Shown in pieces: positions 63,106 through 64,000 of a stretch of DNA of 64,000 nucleotides (position 1 is its first letter; each line of letters starts with the position of its first letter). The stretch covers positions 1-64,000 of the forward strand of contig SVFT01000004.1 of assembly GCA_015056735.1 (NCBI GenBank), written 5' to 3'. This DNA is from Lachnospiraceae bacterium. GTDB lineage: Bacteria; Bacillota; Clostridia; Lachnospirales; Lachnospiraceae. A model generated the notes under the pieces. It saw nothing but the letters and a program-made list of their open reading frames with translations. It did not search any database and was not told where the DNA came from. The position numbers were made by a program, and so were the translations under genes.

Positions 63106-64000
63106 ATGAAAAGAAAAGTTTTATCAGTATTGTTAGCAGCTTCTATGGTGCTCGCAATGACAGCATGTGGTGCTAAAGAAGAAGCACCTGCTGAAGCTCC
63201 TGCAGCTGAAGCAGCTGCACCCGCACCCGCAGCTGAAGCTGAAGCTCCTGCAGCAGACGCAGCAGCTCCTGCAGCTGAAGGCACAAAGAAGGTTGGTGTT
63301 ATCCTTAAGACTCTTTCCAGCGAGTACTGGGGATACGTTGCAGCTGGTGTTAACGCAGCAGCAGCAGACCTTGGCGTTGAAGTAGACCTTCAGGGTCCCG
63401 CTAACGAGCAGGCTTATGACGAGCAGAACAACCAGATCGAGACAATGCTGACAGCCGGCGTTGACGCTTTCGTTATCGCTCCTCTTCAGAGTGATTCCGT
63501 TGCATCCGTAATCGGTTCTCAGAACATCCCGATCCTTACAGTTGATACAGATGCTGATATCCCGGGCAAGGTTGCATTCGTTGGTACAGGTAACGAGAAC
63601 GCAGCTTACGAAGGCGGTAAGTTCGCAGCTTCCAAAGCAGGCGCTGACGCTAAGGCTGCTATCATCGCCGGTGACCAGGGTAACTCCACATCCGACGCTC
63701 GTGAAGCTGGCTACAAGAAAGCTCTTGAAGAAGCTGGTATCGAAGTAGTTGCTACAGACTATGCTCAGTCTCAGTCTGATAAGGCTGCATCCATCATGGA
63801 GAACATGCTTCAGGCTAACCCGGATATTACAATCGTATGCTGCCACAATGATGATACAGCAGTTGCAGCAGCTAAGGTTTGCAAAGAAGCTAACCGTTCC
63901 GACGTTCTTGTAGTTGGTTTCGACGGCTGCCAGTCCGGCGTTAAGGCTGTTCTTGCAGGCGACATGACAGCTACATGTGCTCAGAGCGCATATGGCATGG
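63106..64000 (+). CDS. Sugar ABC transporter substrate-binding lipoprotein (RbsB type), 3' end outside window
   Basis: The gene begins at ATG 63106 after GAAGGGAG and is open to the window end (298 codons seen). A lipoprotein signal ending MTACG leads to an Ala/Pro/Glu-rich linker (about 22-62). The periplasmic-binding fold type I domain follows: KKVGVILKTLSSEYWGYVAA, QIETMLTAGVDAFVIAPLQS, VDTDADIPGKVAFVGTGNEN, CCHNDDTAVAAAK and VGFDGCQSGVKAVLAG. It binds a sugar of the ribose/xylose/galactose class for an ABC transporter presumably encoded beyond the window. It follows the YesMN-pseudo-RbsA operon, which probably controls it. Its codon use is strongly biased, as expected for an abundant protein. 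Confidence 0.92.
   Translation, partial: MKRKVLSVLLAASMVLAMTACGAKEEAPAEAPAAEAAAPAPAAEAEAPAADAAAPAAEGTKKVGVILKTLSSEYWGYVAAGVNAAAADLGVEVDLQGPANEQAYDEQNNQIETMLTAGVDAFVIAPLQSDSVASVIGSQNIPILTVDTDADIPGKVAFVGTGNENAAYEGGKFAASKAGADAKAAIIAGDQGNSTSDAREAGYKKALEEAGIEVVATDYAQSQSDKAASIMENMLQANPDITIVCCHNDDTAVAAAKVCKEANRSDVLVVGFDGCQSGVKAVLAGDMTATCAQSAYGM

Noticed and set aside
1..64000. CRISPR arrays or clustered defence genes
   Set aside because: No regularly spaced repeats and no cas, restriction-modification or known abortive-infection genes were seen.

Overview
The window looks like a chromosome segment of a mid-GC Clostridia, most likely a Lachnospiraceae-type anaerobe. The grounds are strong Shine-Dalgarno sites, an alpha2-type glycyl-tRNA synthetase, GlpP antitermination, TAXI-TRAP and YesMN-type systems, a large 2-hydroxyacyl-CoA dehydratase activase, and the era-recO-glyS-alaS-rpsU order. 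This assignment is inference; no rRNA is present.

Left part (1-7.7 kb): a patchwork of decayed genes and a small integrative element. It holds a nitroreductase tail, a broken macrodomain gene, azlCD with a chopped panE, then a truncated excisionase-like ORF, a ribbon-helix-helix-like regulator and a tyrosine integrase. Next come two unusual transporters, each carrying a GHKL/HATPase-like domain: MATE-HATPase and HATPase-SDF symporter. A ~35-bp imperfect direct repeat lies upstream of each.

7.7-25 kb: mostly native-looking genes. These are a MEMO-AMMECR1 fusion, a lipoprotein, a WYL regulator, mscL, rqcH, a secreted glycosidase-like protein, an SGNH hydrolase, a complete glycerol module (glpP, glpK, a three-gene glycerol-3-phosphate dehydrogenase with a GlpP-type leader hairpin), an acyltransferase, a pseudouridine synthase and ligA. 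A tRNA-Pro with the rare anticodon AGG follows.

25-39 kb: signalling and transport. An EAL protein and a hybrid histidine kinase precede a TAXI-TRAP transporter that has a perfect 16-bp palindrome at its promoter. On the minus strand are a chemoreceptor and a 1414-residue dehydratase activase.

39-53 kb: a housekeeping run: inactive-looking rhomboid-like protein, sigma-like protein without region 4, M16C peptidase, DUF4349 lipoprotein, era, recO, lipoprotein, glyS, alaS, rpsU, then a second chemoreceptor.

53-58.6 kb: a DeoR regulator, a homospermidine synthase-like gene and an A-PCP-C nonribosomal peptide synthetase gene broken by a frameshift and an internal deletion; the last two look compositionally foreign.

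58.7-64 kb: a sugar-sensing module: a YesN-type response regulator that seems to start at AUU, a YesM-type kinase, an RbsA-like double-ABC protein that has lost both Walker A motifs, and a separately promoted sugar-binding lipoprotein cut by the window end.
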